From: Sandaracinomonas limnophila
GTDB lineage: Bacteria; Bacteroidota; Bacteroidia; Cytophagales; Spirosomataceae
Reading direction: 5' to 3'
Assembly (NCBI RefSeq): GCF_004005965.1
Contig: NZ_SACY01000003.1
Span: 310,001 to 374,000, forward strand
Length of the DNA: 64,000 nt
A model generated the notes under the pieces. The model was not told the DNA's origin. It searched no databases and saw only the letters and a list, made by a program, of their open reading frames with translations. Each line of letters begins with the position of its first letter. Within the stretch, counting starts at the first letter, position 1. Positions 14,876-23,963 of this stretch are shown here, one piece after another. The position numbers and the translations under genes were made by a program.

Positions 14876-16710
14876 TATTCCACTGTAACACTTTTCGCTA
14901 AATTCCTCGGTTTATCAACATCTAATCCACGGGCAACCCCAATGTAATAAGATAGTAGCTGTGTTGGTAACACAGAAACTAAAGGTGCTAGCAACTCATC
15001 TGTTTCTGGTACCTCAATGATATCATCTGCCATACCTTTGATTAAATCATCGCCCTCTGTTACGATCGCAATAACCTTCCCTTTTCTGGCTTTAATTTCT
15101 TGAATATTACTCACAATTTTTTCGTAATAAGCATCTTTTGTCGCAACGAATAAAACAGGTAAGTTTTCATCTACAAGCGCAATAGGACCATGTTTCATTT
15201 CAGCAGCTGGATAGCCTTCTGCATGTATGTAGGAAATTTCTTTCAATTTTAAAGCACCTTCTAAGGCAACTGGGAAATTATATCCACGACCTAAAAATAA
15301 GAAATCGCGCGCATCAGCATATTTGTCGGCTACTTCTTTTACCTTCAAATGTGCAGCTAAAGTATTTTTTACTTTTTCTGGAATTTGACCTAATTCTTTG
15401 ATCAAATGCTGATAAGTTGCTGCAGTAATAGTTCCTTTTTCCTTACCAATTTTCATTGCCATCATGGCCAAAACAGTCAATTGGCCTGTAAAGGCTTTGG
15501 TACTTGCAACCCCAATTTCTGGTCCAGCGTGTGTGTATGCACCTGCATGAGAAATACGAGATATGGAAGAACCCACCGCATTTACTACACCAAAAATAAA
15601 GGCACCTTGCTCTTTGGCTTTTTCAATGGCAACAAGCGTATCAGCGGTTTCTCCACTTTGAGAAATTGCAATGATTACATCACCTACGCCAATTACTGGA
15701 TTTCGGTATCGAAACTCGGAAGCATATTCTACTTCTACTGGGATTCTGCAAAGCGTTTCAATCATGTATTCTGCAACCAATCCTGCATGCCACGAAGTTC
15801 CACAAGCAATGATTACAATTCGTTTGGCTTGAGCAAAAGCTGACAAGTTTTGTTCAACCCCAGCAAGCGTTAATATTCCGGCTTCTGGTTCTAATCTTCC
15901 CCGCAAACAATCCGTTAAACTATCTGGTTGCTCAAAAATTTCTTTCAACATGAAATGGTCATAGCCACCCTTTTCTATTTGGGCCAATTCCATATCTAAT
16001 TGCTGAATATATGGTGTTACTGGCTCATTACCTAGGTTTTTTAAACTTACCTCATCACGAGAAATAATTGCTAATTCATAATCATTTACATAAATAACCT
16101 TTTTGGTGTATTCAATAATAGGCGACGCATCTGAAGCCAGAAAATGTTCCCCATCGCCAATTCCAATTACTAAGGGACTACCCTTTCTAGCTGCAATTAA
16201 ACGATCCGGATAACCTTCCTCCATCACAATGATTACATAAGCACCAATAACTCTTTTCAATGCAAAGCGAATGGCCTCTTCTAAGGTTGAATTGTTGTTT
16301 TTCTGAATATCTTCGATGAAATTAACTAGAACTTCTGTATCAGTTTGCGACTTAAACTTGTACCCCTTTTGCTCCAATTCCTTTTTCAAAGAAGCATAAT
16401 TTTCAATGATTCCATTATGAACCAAAGTCAATTTACCATTATTTGAAGTGTGTGGATGCGCATTTGCATCTGAAGGTTCACCGTGAGTGGCCCAACGTGT
16501 ATGGCCAATACCAACTTGTGCCGTTTGCGTTACTGAATCTTTCCATGCTTCCAATTCACTTACCCTGCCTTTTTTCTTAAAACAGGAAATATGTTCATCA
16601 AAAAGGGCTATTCCAGAACTATCATATCCACGATATTCTAATCTTTTTAATCCTTTTAAAATAATTGGGAAGGCATTTTGAGAGCCAATATATGCAACAA
16701 TTCCACACAT
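14875..16710 (-). CDS. glmS: Glutamine-fructose-6-phosphate aminotransferase (isomerizing)
   Basis: GlmS makes glucosamine-6-phosphate from fructose-6-phosphate and glutamine, the first step toward UDP-GlcNAc for peptidoglycan and surface glycans. The 611-residue length is standard. MCGIVAYIG gives the N-terminal nucleophile Cys2; RLEYRGYDSSG, HTRWATHGEP and HPHTSN are glutaminase-domain motifs. Two SIS isomerase domains follow, with CGTSWHAG, SQSGETADT, STKAFTGQ and EGALKLKEISYIHAEGYPA. The C terminus DKPRNLAKSVTVE is the conserved tail. The leader is about 200 bp of AT-rich sequence; I see no glmS ribozyme in it. Confidence 0.98.
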   Translation of the reverse strand: MCGIVAYIGSQNAFPIILKGLKRLEYRGYDSSGIALFDEHISCFKKKGRVSELEAWKDSVTQTAQVGIGHTRWATHGEPSDANAHPHTSNNGKLTLVHNGIIENYASLKKELEQKGYKFKSQTDTEVLVNFIEDIQKNNNSTLEEAIRFALKRVIGAYVIIVMEEGYPDRLIAARKGSPLVIGIGDGEHFLASDASPIIEYTKKVIYVNDYELAIISRDEVSLKNLGNEPVTPYIQQLDMELAQIEKGGYDHFMLKEIFEQPDSLTDCLRGRLEPEAGILTLAGVEQNLSAFAQAKRIVIIACGTSWHAGLVAEYMIETLCRIPVEVEYASEFRYRNPVIGVGDVIIAISQSGETADTLVAIEKAKEQGAFIFGVVNAVGSSISRISHAGAYTHAGPEIGVASTKAFTGQLTVLAMMAMKIGKEKGTITAATYQHLIKELGQIPEKVKNTLAAHLKVKEVADKYADARDFLFLGRGYNFPVALEGALKLKEISYIHAEGYPAAEMKHGPIALVDENLPVLFVATKDAYYEKIVSNIQEIKARKGKVIAIVTEGDDLIKGMADDIIEVPETDELLAPLVSVLPTQLLSYYIGVARGLDVDKPRNLAKSVTVE

Positions 16711-16915
16711 AGTAATTGTATTTTTTTAATAATTTTTAAATTTCAAATAGGGCAATAATTTTACAAAATACACTTAAAATTTGGATTTAAACAAATAATA
16801 TCTGAAATAATACTGACAATTTACTTCCTCATTTGAAATTGTATTCTTCTAAGTAATATTTTTTATTTCCTAAATTTATTCAAATTTTGCATCAAAATTT
16901 ACAAAAAATAAACAC

Positions 16916-18757
16916 ATGAAATTAAGATTCTGTCTTTTAATCCTAACACTCCCATTTCTAAGTCTAGCACAAACCAATTTGCGTATTGAACCCATGAATT
17001 GGTGGGTAGGAATGAAAAATCCTGCTTTACAATTATTGATTCAAGGCAATGATATCAAAGGCGGGACAGTTATTTCTAAAAATCCCAAAATTAAAATTAA
17101 AAAGGTTCATCAAGCAGATAGTCCCAATTATTTGTTTGTCGATTTATTAATCGATAAAAATTTACCTGCTGGAAAATATCCTTTGCAAGTAATAAAAAAT
17201 GGGAAAGTCATTCACGAAATTTCTTATGCATTAGAACAAAGAAAACCGCATTCGGCAGAAAGAGAGTCGTATTCTCCCAAAGATGTAATTTATTTAATCA
17301 CACCCGACCGTTTTGCCAATGGTGATCCCTCAAACGATGCCGCACCGAGCATGGAGGAGCCAAATCCCAATCGTTCACACATGTATGGCAGACATGGTGG
17401 CGACTTACAAGGCATTATCGACCGCTTAGATTACATCAAGGAAATGGGCTTTACAGCCATTTGGAACATGCCTGTTGTTGAAAATAACCAAAAAAATGAA
17501 AGTTATCACGGATATTCAATTACCGACCACTACAAAATTGATCCACGTTTTGGAACAAATGAATTATACAAAAAACTTTCTGAAGAAGCAGAAAAACGTG
17601 GAATAAAAATGGTTTGGGATATCATTTTGAACCATATTGGTAGCAACCATTATTTCATGAAAGACAAACCTTTCAAAGATTGGATCAATTATAATGGCGA
17701 GTTTGTTTCAACCAATCACGTGAGAGAAACCCAACAAGACCCACATGCATCCAAGGCAGATTACAAAAAACAAGTAGAAGGTTGGTTTGTACCGACCATG
17801 CCCGATTTGAATCAAAAGAACCCCTTTCTAGCCAAATATTTAATCCAAAACACCATCTGGTGGATTGAATATGGGAATTTAGGTGGTTTACGAATTGACA
17901 CCTACCCATATTCTGACCGAAATTTTGCCAATGCTTGGACTCAGGCCGTTAGTGCAGAATATCCAAAAATGAACATGGTGGGAGAAGAGTGGTCGAGTAA
18001 CCCAATCATCACTTCTTATTGGCAAAAGGGCAAAATCAATAGAAATGGGTATGTTTCTGGATTACCAAGCCTAATGGATTTTCCTTTACAAAATGCACTT
18101 TCTGAAGGACTTTCTGAACCAGAAAGCTGGGGAAAAGGTTTATCAAAAATTCACAGTGTATTATCAAATGATTTGGTGTACCCGAATCCAGAAAATTTAG
18201 TGATTTTTGGCGACAATCATGATATGAGTCGATTCTTTACCCAAATGAAAAATGATAAGGCTTTATTCAAAATGGGGCTTTCGATGATTTCCACCTTACG
18301 CGGAATTCCTCAAATTTATTACGGGACAGAAATAAATTTCTCGAATCCTAATAGCACTGAACACGGTGAAATTAGAAAAGATTTTTATGGAGGTTGGAAA
18401 GGCGACTCGCAAGATGCAGTAAAGGGAATAAATTTAAGTGCCGACGAAAAAGAGAGTCAAGATTTTGTAAAAAAATTGTTAAACTGGAGAAAAGGTAACG
18501 ATGCAATTGCAAACGGTAAAATGACCCATTTTGCTCCACAAAATGGTATTTATACCTATTTCAGATATTCTAATAAAAGCAAAGTGATGGTCATTGTCAA
18601 TAAAAATGCTGAAACAAAATCGGTTGAGGCAAATTTGTATGAGGAGCTTTTACCTGCAAATGCAAAACTTAAAAATATATACAATGGCCAAACCTCTACA
18701 TTAGGAAAAACCATAGAGGTGCCTGCAAAATCAGTACTTATTTTGGAGGTAAACTAA
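16916..18757 (+). CDS. GH13 alpha-amylase family enzyme (SusA-like neopullulanase/cyclomaltodextrinase)
   Basis: A 613-residue secreted starch-degrading enzyme. A signal peptide (MKLRFCLLILTLPFLSLAQ) is followed by a cyclomaltodextrinase-type N-terminal beta domain (WVGMKNPALQLLI). The TIM barrel then shows conserved regions DIILNHIGSNH, GLRIDTYPY (nucleophile Asp), MVGEEWS (acid/base Glu) and IFGDNHDMSRF (third Asp). A beta-sandwich domain ends the protein. These match the Bacteroidota periplasmic neopullulanase SusA group, which cleaves maltooligosaccharides or pullulan. No susC, susD or susR homologue is adjacent. Its stop codon abuts the ATG of a small STAS-like gene. Confidence 0.93.
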   Translation: MKLRFCLLILTLPFLSLAQTNLRIEPMNWWVGMKNPALQLLIQGNDIKGGTVISKNPKIKIKKVHQADSPNYLFVDLLIDKNLPAGKYPLQVIKNGKVIHEISYALEQRKPHSAERESYSPKDVIYLITPDRFANGDPSNDAAPSMEEPNPNRSHMYGRHGGDLQGIIDRLDYIKEMGFTAIWNMPVVENNQKNESYHGYSITDHYKIDPRFGTNELYKKLSEEAEKRGIKMVWDIILNHIGSNHYFMKDKPFKDWINYNGEFVSTNHVRETQQDPHASKADYKKQVEGWFVPTMPDLNQKNPFLAKYLIQNTIWWIEYGNLGGLRIDTYPYSDRNFANAWTQAVSAEYPKMNMVGEEWSSNPIITSYWQKGKINRNGYVSGLPSLMDFPLQNALSEGLSEPESWGKGLSKIHSVLSNDLVYPNPENLVIFGDNHDMSRFFTQMKNDKALFKMGLSMISTLRGIPQIYYGTEINFSNPNSTEHGEIRKDFYGGWKGDSQDAVKGINLSADEKESQDFVKKLLNWRKGNDAIANGKMTHFAPQNGIYTYFRYSNKSKVMVIVNKNAETKSVEANLYEELLPANAKLKNIYNGQTSTLGKTIEVPAKSVLILEVN

Positions 18758-19132
18758 ATGGGCAATTTAATTAAAGGTACCATTGCCGATTATAAATTTG
18801 AGGATCAAAAATTGCTAATTTCCTATTCAAAAAGTATCCAACGAACCGTTGAAAATATTTCAGAGAATGTTGAATTGGTCAAAAGTATCACGGGGAACAA
18901 AGCAGTTCCCCTATTAATCTTTTTAAAACCTTCTCCTTTGCCCGATAAGGCTACTCGGGAATTAAGCAAACAAAAATTACCAGAAATTTATACCGCCATG
19001 GCCATGGTTTCTGAAGGAAATTTAGGTGCTTTTATTATGAATTTGTTGTTTAAATTTCAGCAGTCGCCAATACCAATGAAAAGTTTTTCAAATGAAGCGG
19101 ATGCTCGAAAGTGGTTGCAACAATATCTTTAA
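18758..19132 (+). CDS. Small STAS/SpoIIAA-like protein (DUF7793-like)
   Basis: A 124-residue soluble protein with no signal peptide. Its pattern of alternating strands and helices, a central LLIFLKPSPLPDKATRELSK-like segment, a mid-protein AMVSEGNLGAFIMNLLFKF helix and a C-terminal FSNEADARKWLQQY helix resembles the SpoIIAA/STAS-like proteins common in Bacteroidota. These usually have no known function. It starts on the base after the amylase stop codon, so it is very likely cotranscribed and translationally coupled. Its last 4 bp overlap the end of the convergent AlkD-like gene. The family assignment is by recollection of sequence style. Confidence 0.65.
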   Translation: MGNLIKGTIADYKFEDQKLLISYSKSIQRTVENISENVELVKSITGNKAVPLLIFLKPSPLPDKATRELSKQKLPEIYTAMAMVSEGNLGAFIMNLLFKFQQSPIPMKSFSNEADARKWLQQYL

Positions 19133-19794
19133 GATTTTAAATGCTTGAGTGCTTCCCGCTTACTCAAAGCAGGCAAAGAACTGTTCTGAACAAATTGTAA
19201 CACCCAATTCGGATTGGTTCTAGCGTATTGTCTAAGCACCCAACCAATGGCCTTTTGAATGAAAAATTCTTTGGAACTTGCTAATTGTAAAATGATTTCC
19301 TGCAAATCTGCTGTATCGGTTTTGTCCTTATAATCGAGAACATAAATGATACACATACGTTGTAACCAGAAATTATTGGATGCCATCCAACGGTCTAAAT
19401 AATTAGATTTTTGTTGGGGATATTTCAAAAAATAAGGTCCCAGAATTTTAGGAGCAAGTACATCTGTCACATCCCACCAAGGATATCTCAAGGCTGTTTT
19501 TTCTACCCAATCTAACACATTTTCATCCCAATCCTTTTTCAATTTTTGAACCAAAACCATCGCCAAATAATGAAATTCGTGCTGAGGTAAATCCAGCATT
19601 TCATTGGGAATTTCAAGGTAATTTTGGGGAAAGGGATAGGATTTAAACAACTGTTTAAAAACCTCCATTTGTTCTGGTTTTTTAACTCCCAAAAATTGAA
19701 ATTGATTACGCATGTATTTTGTCATCCAATATGCATTTTCCTTATTGGACTTCGCCTCTAAAGCTATTTTCAATTGCTCAAGCCAAGGACTCAT
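19129..19794 (-). CDS. AlkD-like DNA alkylation repair protein (HEAT-like repeats)
   Basis: A 221-residue all-helical protein of the AlkC/AlkD DNA-glycosylase superfamily, which excises alkylated bases using HEAT-like repeats. Features are KYMRNQFQFLGVKKPEQ near the N terminus, WWDVTDVLAPKILGPYF in the middle (Trp/Asp pattern of AlkD), WLQRMCIIYVLDYK and FIQKAIGWVLRQYARTNP. All are typical AlkD-family positions. Its ATG overlaps the TGA of the upstream GH106-like gene (ATGA), implying translational coupling to an unrelated enzyme. Its end overlaps the end of the convergent STAS-like gene by 4 bp. Glycosylase activity is inferred from the family. Confidence 0.88.
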   Translation of the reverse strand: MSPWLEQLKIALEAKSNKENAYWMTKYMRNQFQFLGVKKPEQMEVFKQLFKSYPFPQNYLEIPNEMLDLPQHEFHYLAMVLVQKLKKDWDENVLDWVEKTALRYPWWDVTDVLAPKILGPYFLKYPQQKSNYLDRWMASNNFWLQRMCIIYVLDYKDKTDTADLQEIILQLASSKEFFIQKAIGWVLRQYARTNPNWVLQFVQNSSLPALSKREALKHLKS

Positions 19795-22514
19795 CGATTG
19801 GAAAGGTTTATTTTACCTGCGAATCCAGCTGGCTCAACAGGCCACTTGGAGGCATCAAACGACTCATATCGAATATTCACAAAATTGATTTCATGGAAAT
19901 TTTTCCATAAAACTTTTTGTTGATCCAAATAACGAATGCGGTTTGCTGAAACATTACCGACTTCTAATTCTAAAACATTTTCTTCTTTCAACAAATTAGC
20001 CGGAACCTCCAATTTAAATGGAATAGCCCAAACATTTCCTAACTCTTTTCCATTTAATCGAACCTTTGCCCAGTCTCGAATATCAGTAAACTGAATAAAT
20101 TTACTTTGCTTCAAAGCCAAACTATCCAATTTAAACTTCAGTGTATATTTTCCTGTACCTGAAAAATATTGAGTAGTGCTATCCACTGTCCAAAATTCTG
20201 GATTTAAAAAAGATAATTTTTGAGGCAAATTAGGCTCACCCTTCATAAAATCAATTTCAACGTTGGGTTCTAAAACCACTTCTTGGCGCCAATATGGATT
20301 TGTTAGTTCCAATTTCTTCCCTGTTTTTGCAGAGTAATTTTCGATAAAAACAGACTCACCAGGTTCTAAGCGAAGACTTAAGAATTTTTGTTTTGTTGAA
20401 ATTTGTCCAAAAATTTCTTTTTGAGTTAAAGGATAAAAAATTCGGTATCCACCTCTTATTTTACCTAAATTGATCTCAGAATCTTGGACATTTGCGCTTA
20501 AATTTGAAATAAAATAGAGTGAACCATTAGCTGTCTTTTTTCTGAAATAAGTTAAATTATTTTCAGACAAATTGGTTTCTCGAACAACGCCATGCCTTTG
20601 CATTACATCTCTTGGATCATGAATCACCTTTAATTTCAAATGCTCAACGGCATCCTGCCAACGAGCCTCCAATTCATTGCTCCAATTAAATGTATTATGA
20701 TTTTGTGGCCAATGCTCTAAGAAATAAATAGGATAGCCTTGTTTTACCCACAAAGAAACTCTCTCCAAAGTTTCCAAGGAAAGATAATCTACAGCAGGTA
20801 AAAACAGAATTTTATAGGACTGTCCGGCAGGAGAAATAAACGTTCGGTTGGGTCCCAATTTGATTTGTTTTAACAATTCGTCTGAAACATAATCTGCTTG
20901 GTATCCATTGTTTTGAAACAAATCAGCCCAATAGCCAAATCGAGTATTTTTCATCCAAATTTTACTTTTGGCATGTAAATCCAAGGTATGAATCTTTCCC
21001 TTGCCATTTTCTGCATGCCAGATATCTTCTATTGGAAAATACAAAAGTACCTCCGAATCAGATTTTGAGTTTTGTAATTTGGTTTGACAACGATCAATAT
21101 AGGCATTCAATTCAGGCAACATACCCCAGAAATGACTATTGTAATTGAAATTCGTACTAGCATAAAACAACCAACCTGGCCATTTTACTTCGGGCGGAGA
21201 ATATGTCGCGCCATGATAAAACAAATGATTTACTCCACCTAAAAACACCTCATCAACGATGGGCTTAACCTGCGCCAAAGAAACCTTGAAATGATTTCCC
21301 AACCAGGTGGCGGTTTCACTTGTCACCAATTTCTTTCCTAAAAAATGTGCAGGCGAAGAAGCCAATTTAATAATTTTAATATCCGGAATTCCAAAAGTTG
21401 TAGAATCATAATCTGGATCGATTCGATATCCGGGAATTGGATAAGGTTTCGATCCAAAAAATTCGGATTCAGGAATATCTACGGAAGCATATAAATCAAT
21501 TAGGTTTCCGGGACTACCATGTGCTTGATCTCTGCTTTTCACCCCTGAATGATGTGCAAAATCATTGAAAGAAAGGGTAAATTCTTCTTTGACTAATTTC
21601 CCAAGAGTTCGGTGGTAATCTGCCCAAATTTGATTTTCAGCTTCATTTTCTACCTTTTCTTTGACTAAAACAGGCAATTGGGTTCGCAAATCATAGCCAT
21701 TTTCTTTTTGGAAAATATCCCAAAAATGCTCCGTCCAATTGGCGCCATACACCTCATAAGAATCCGAATAGATAGCTCTTAAATTTCCATTGGCGGCTTT
21801 TAAAATTGGTTCAAATGCTTTTTTGTAGTGATTAAAGGCATCTTTTGAGAAATGATCCAAGACCAATCCTTCGCCACCGGGTGCTGCACGTTTTACTTTT
21901 TGTTGTGTAAAAGTTTCATAAACCACATAAATAATGGGTTTTTCTTCTTTTATTGAATAGGTTAAATAGTGAGTAGGTTCTTTTTCAGAATATAATTCTT
22001 TATGAAAAGTAGATCCATCATAAATGGAAATGGAAATAATTTTCGAATCGGGTTGCTTAGCTGTTTGAGGAGAAATGACTGGAATTTTATCTCCTTTAGC
22101 AAGCGAAATGGTTTCAATTTTGAATGATTTGGCAGCTTCTTTGGTAGAAACTTGCGGACCACCAAAGGGCCACCCAGTCCCTAAGGTCATATCAATGCCC
22201 AAATGCAAACGCTTTGCTTCCTTTAAAACAAACAAAAATTGCTTCTCCCAAGCGGGTGATAAATAAGGCAAAAATTCCTTTTCAAATCCTTTGGCTCCGT
22301 AAATTGGAATGATGTGCAAACCTCCAAATCCGGCCTTTGCATATGCCTCTAATTGAAAGGTAATGCCTTTTTCATTAACCGCACTACCCGGCCACCACCA
22401 GTAAGTCCAGGGTTTGGTGGTAAAAAAAACATCAGGACCTTGTGGTCCTGATGCGAATAAATTCATAGAGAATAATAGGCAAAGAATTAAAATCTTAGAA
22501 AATAATTTCTTCAT
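19791..22514 (-). CDS. Secreted GH106-like glycoside hydrolase
   Basis: A 907-residue exported protein with a signal peptide ending near NLFASG. The N-terminal catalytic region begins WTYWWWPGSAVNEKGITFQLEAY and continues AGFGGLHIIPIYG and DMTLGTGWPFGGP, a pattern typical of GH106-type alpha-L-rhamnosidases and related families. The C-terminal ~200 residues form a jelly-roll sugar-binding domain ending with DWAKVRLNGKELGNVWAIPF and LELEVGNVSANRIRYLDQ. The substrate is therefore probably a rhamnose- or related deoxyhexose-containing plant or algal glycan. It lies 11 bp downstream of xylA on the same strand and overlaps the AlkD-like gene by 4 bp. Confidence 0.8.
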   Translation of the reverse strand: MKKLFSKILILCLLFSMNLFASGPQGPDVFFTTKPWTYWWWPGSAVNEKGITFQLEAYAKAGFGGLHIIPIYGAKGFEKEFLPYLSPAWEKQFLFVLKEAKRLHLGIDMTLGTGWPFGGPQVSTKEAAKSFKIETISLAKGDKIPVISPQTAKQPDSKIISISIYDGSTFHKELYSEKEPTHYLTYSIKEEKPIIYVVYETFTQQKVKRAAPGGEGLVLDHFSKDAFNHYKKAFEPILKAANGNLRAIYSDSYEVYGANWTEHFWDIFQKENGYDLRTQLPVLVKEKVENEAENQIWADYHRTLGKLVKEEFTLSFNDFAHHSGVKSRDQAHGSPGNLIDLYASVDIPESEFFGSKPYPIPGYRIDPDYDSTTFGIPDIKIIKLASSPAHFLGKKLVTSETATWLGNHFKVSLAQVKPIVDEVFLGGVNHLFYHGATYSPPEVKWPGWLFYASTNFNYNSHFWGMLPELNAYIDRCQTKLQNSKSDSEVLLYFPIEDIWHAENGKGKIHTLDLHAKSKIWMKNTRFGYWADLFQNNGYQADYVSDELLKQIKLGPNRTFISPAGQSYKILFLPAVDYLSLETLERVSLWVKQGYPIYFLEHWPQNHNTFNWSNELEARWQDAVEHLKLKVIHDPRDVMQRHGVVRETNLSENNLTYFRKKTANGSLYFISNLSANVQDSEINLGKIRGGYRIFYPLTQKEIFGQISTKQKFLSLRLEPGESVFIENYSAKTGKKLELTNPYWRQEVVLEPNVEIDFMKGEPNLPQKLSFLNPEFWTVDSTTQYFSGTGKYTLKFKLDSLALKQSKFIQFTDIRDWAKVRLNGKELGNVWAIPFKLEVPANLLKEENVLELEVGNVSANRIRYLDQQKVLWKNFHEINFVNIRYESFDASKWPVEPAGFAGKINLSNR

Positions 22515-22525
22515 AAAAGTTCATT

Positions 22526-23854
22526 TTAAACAAAACGACCCAATAAGTTTTCTAAATATTCTTGACGACCTGAAAGCATTGCTGGCTCACCAACCGAAAC
22601 AGCGATTTCAAACAAATCTTCTAATTTTAATTTTCCTGCAACATAATCAGCCCCTTTTCCAGAATCAAAAGAAGCATAACGAGCTGCCTTTAATTTGTCA
22701 AATTCGCCATGTTTCTGGATTTTATCTGCGATCAATAAAGCTCTTGCAATGGTATCCATACCACCAATGTGTGCATAGAATAAATCAGCTGGGTCAGTAG
22801 AATTTCTTCTTCTTTTGGCATCAAAATTGATACCTCCACCTGCTAATCCACCTTGCTTTAAGATAATCATCATCGCCTCAGCCCACTCGTAAATATCAGT
22901 TGGGAATTGGTCGGTATCCCAACCATTTTGATAATCACCTTTGTTGGCGTCAATTGATGCTAACATACCTGCATCAGAAGCGACCTGACACTCATGTGCA
23001 AACGTATGTCCAGCCAAAGTAGCGTGGTTTACTTCTAAATTTAATCCAAATTCAGACAATAAATCAAACTCTCTTAAGAAACCAATTACAGTTGCAGCAT
23101 CATAGTCATATTGGTGCTTCGTTGGCTCACAAGGTTTTGGCTCAATGAAGAACTTACCTTTGAAACCATTTCTACGAGCATATTCTACACAAGTATGCAA
23201 CATTCGCGCAAAATGCTCACGCTCACGCTTCATATTGGTATTCAATAAACTCATATAGCCTTCACGACCTCCCCAGAACACGTATCCATCACCCCCTAAT
23301 TTGATTGTCGCATCAATTGCACCCTTCAATTGAGCACCTGCATGTGCAAGCACTTCAAAATTCGGATTGGTTGAAGCACCATTCATATATCTTTCGTTAG
23401 AGAACAAATTGGCGGTTCCCCACAATAATTTCACACCTGAATCCGCTTGTTTTTTAGCGAAAATATCAGAAATAAATTCTACACGAGAAGCAAATTCTTT
23501 CGGATCATTGTGTCCGTCAATTGCGTCCACATCGTGGAAACAATAATAAGGAGCACCTATTTTCGTAATAAATTCGAAAGCAGCGTCTGCTTTATCCTTC
23601 GCGCGTTGACGTGCATCAGAGGCTACATCCCATGGATAATGATGGGTACCTGGTCCAAATGGATCTGAACCATCTCCACAAAATGAATGCCAATAGGCAA
23701 TTGCGAAACGCAAATGCTCTTTCATTGTTTTACCAGCAACTACCTGATTTTCATCGTAGTATCTAAATGCTAAAGGATTATCCGAGTTCGGGCCTTCGAA
23801 TTTTATTTGACCTATACCTTTAAAATATTCCTTTTCTCCTATTAAAATATTCAT
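22526..23854 (-). CDS. xylA: Xylose isomerase
   Basis: XylA interconverts D-xylose and D-xylulose, the entry of xylose into the pentose phosphate pathway. The 442-residue length fits class II enzymes. Visible motifs are [13 protein letters not shown] (catalytic His/Asp), [15 protein letters not shown] (signature 1), [18 protein letters not shown] (metal ligands), [16 protein letters not shown] and [20 protein letters not shown]-type metal-binding segment. No xylulokinase gene is in the window. It is the first gene of xylA - GH106-like - alkD-like. A candidate -7 box lies about 30 bp upstream. With the alpha-glucuronidase module it points to glucuronoxylan use. Confidence 0.97.
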   Translation of the reverse strand: MNILIGEKEYFKGIGQIKFEGPNSDNPLAFRYYDENQVVAGKTMKEHLRFAIAYWHSFCGDGSDPFGPGTHHYPWDVASDARQRAKDKADAAFEFITKIGAPYYCFHDVDAIDGHNDPKEFASRVEFISDIFAKKQADSGVKLLWGTANLFSNERYMNGASTNPNFEVLAHAGAQLKGAIDATIKLGGDGYVFWGGREGYMSLLNTNMKREREHFARMLHTCVEYARRNGFKGKFFIEPKPCEPTKHQYDYDAATVIGFLREFDLLSEFGLNLEVNHATLAGHTFAHECQVASDAGMLASIDANKGDYQNGWDTDQFPTDIYEWAEAMMIILKQGGLAGGGINFDAKRRRNSTDPADLFYAHIGGMDTIARALLIADKIQKHGEFDKLKAARYASFDSGKGADYVAGKLKLEDLFEIAVSVGEPAMLSGRQEYLENLLGRFV

Positions 23855-23885
23855 ATTTTTTGTATATTTATTTTCTTTTTCAAAT

Positions 23886-23893
23886 CAAAACTA
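23886..23893 (-). promoter_or_regulatory. Candidate -7 promoter box (TAGTTTTG) for xylA
   Basis: The minus-strand octamer TAGTTTTG matches TAnnTTTG exactly and ends 31 bp before the xylA ATG, a normal leader distance. No TTG is found at the expected -33 spacing, so support rests on the -7 element and its position in the 109-bp divergent gap to the M1 peptidase gene. Confidence 0.45.
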
Positions 23894-23963
23894 CTGATTC
23901 GCAATCTAATAACCTAATATTTTTCAAATTATTTTAGCACAGTATAGCATAGTTAGAAAACTT

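Noticed and set aside
15406-15843. Plus-strand frame of 145 codons opposite glmS
   Set aside because: It is antisense to conserved GlmS motifs and has a Cys/Tyr/Asn-rich composition typical of spurious frames.
16711-16915. Possible glmS ribozyme or other riboswitch in the glmS leader
   Set aside because: The region is AT-rich without the conserved core or stable GC stems; glmS ribozymes are also not expected in this phylum.
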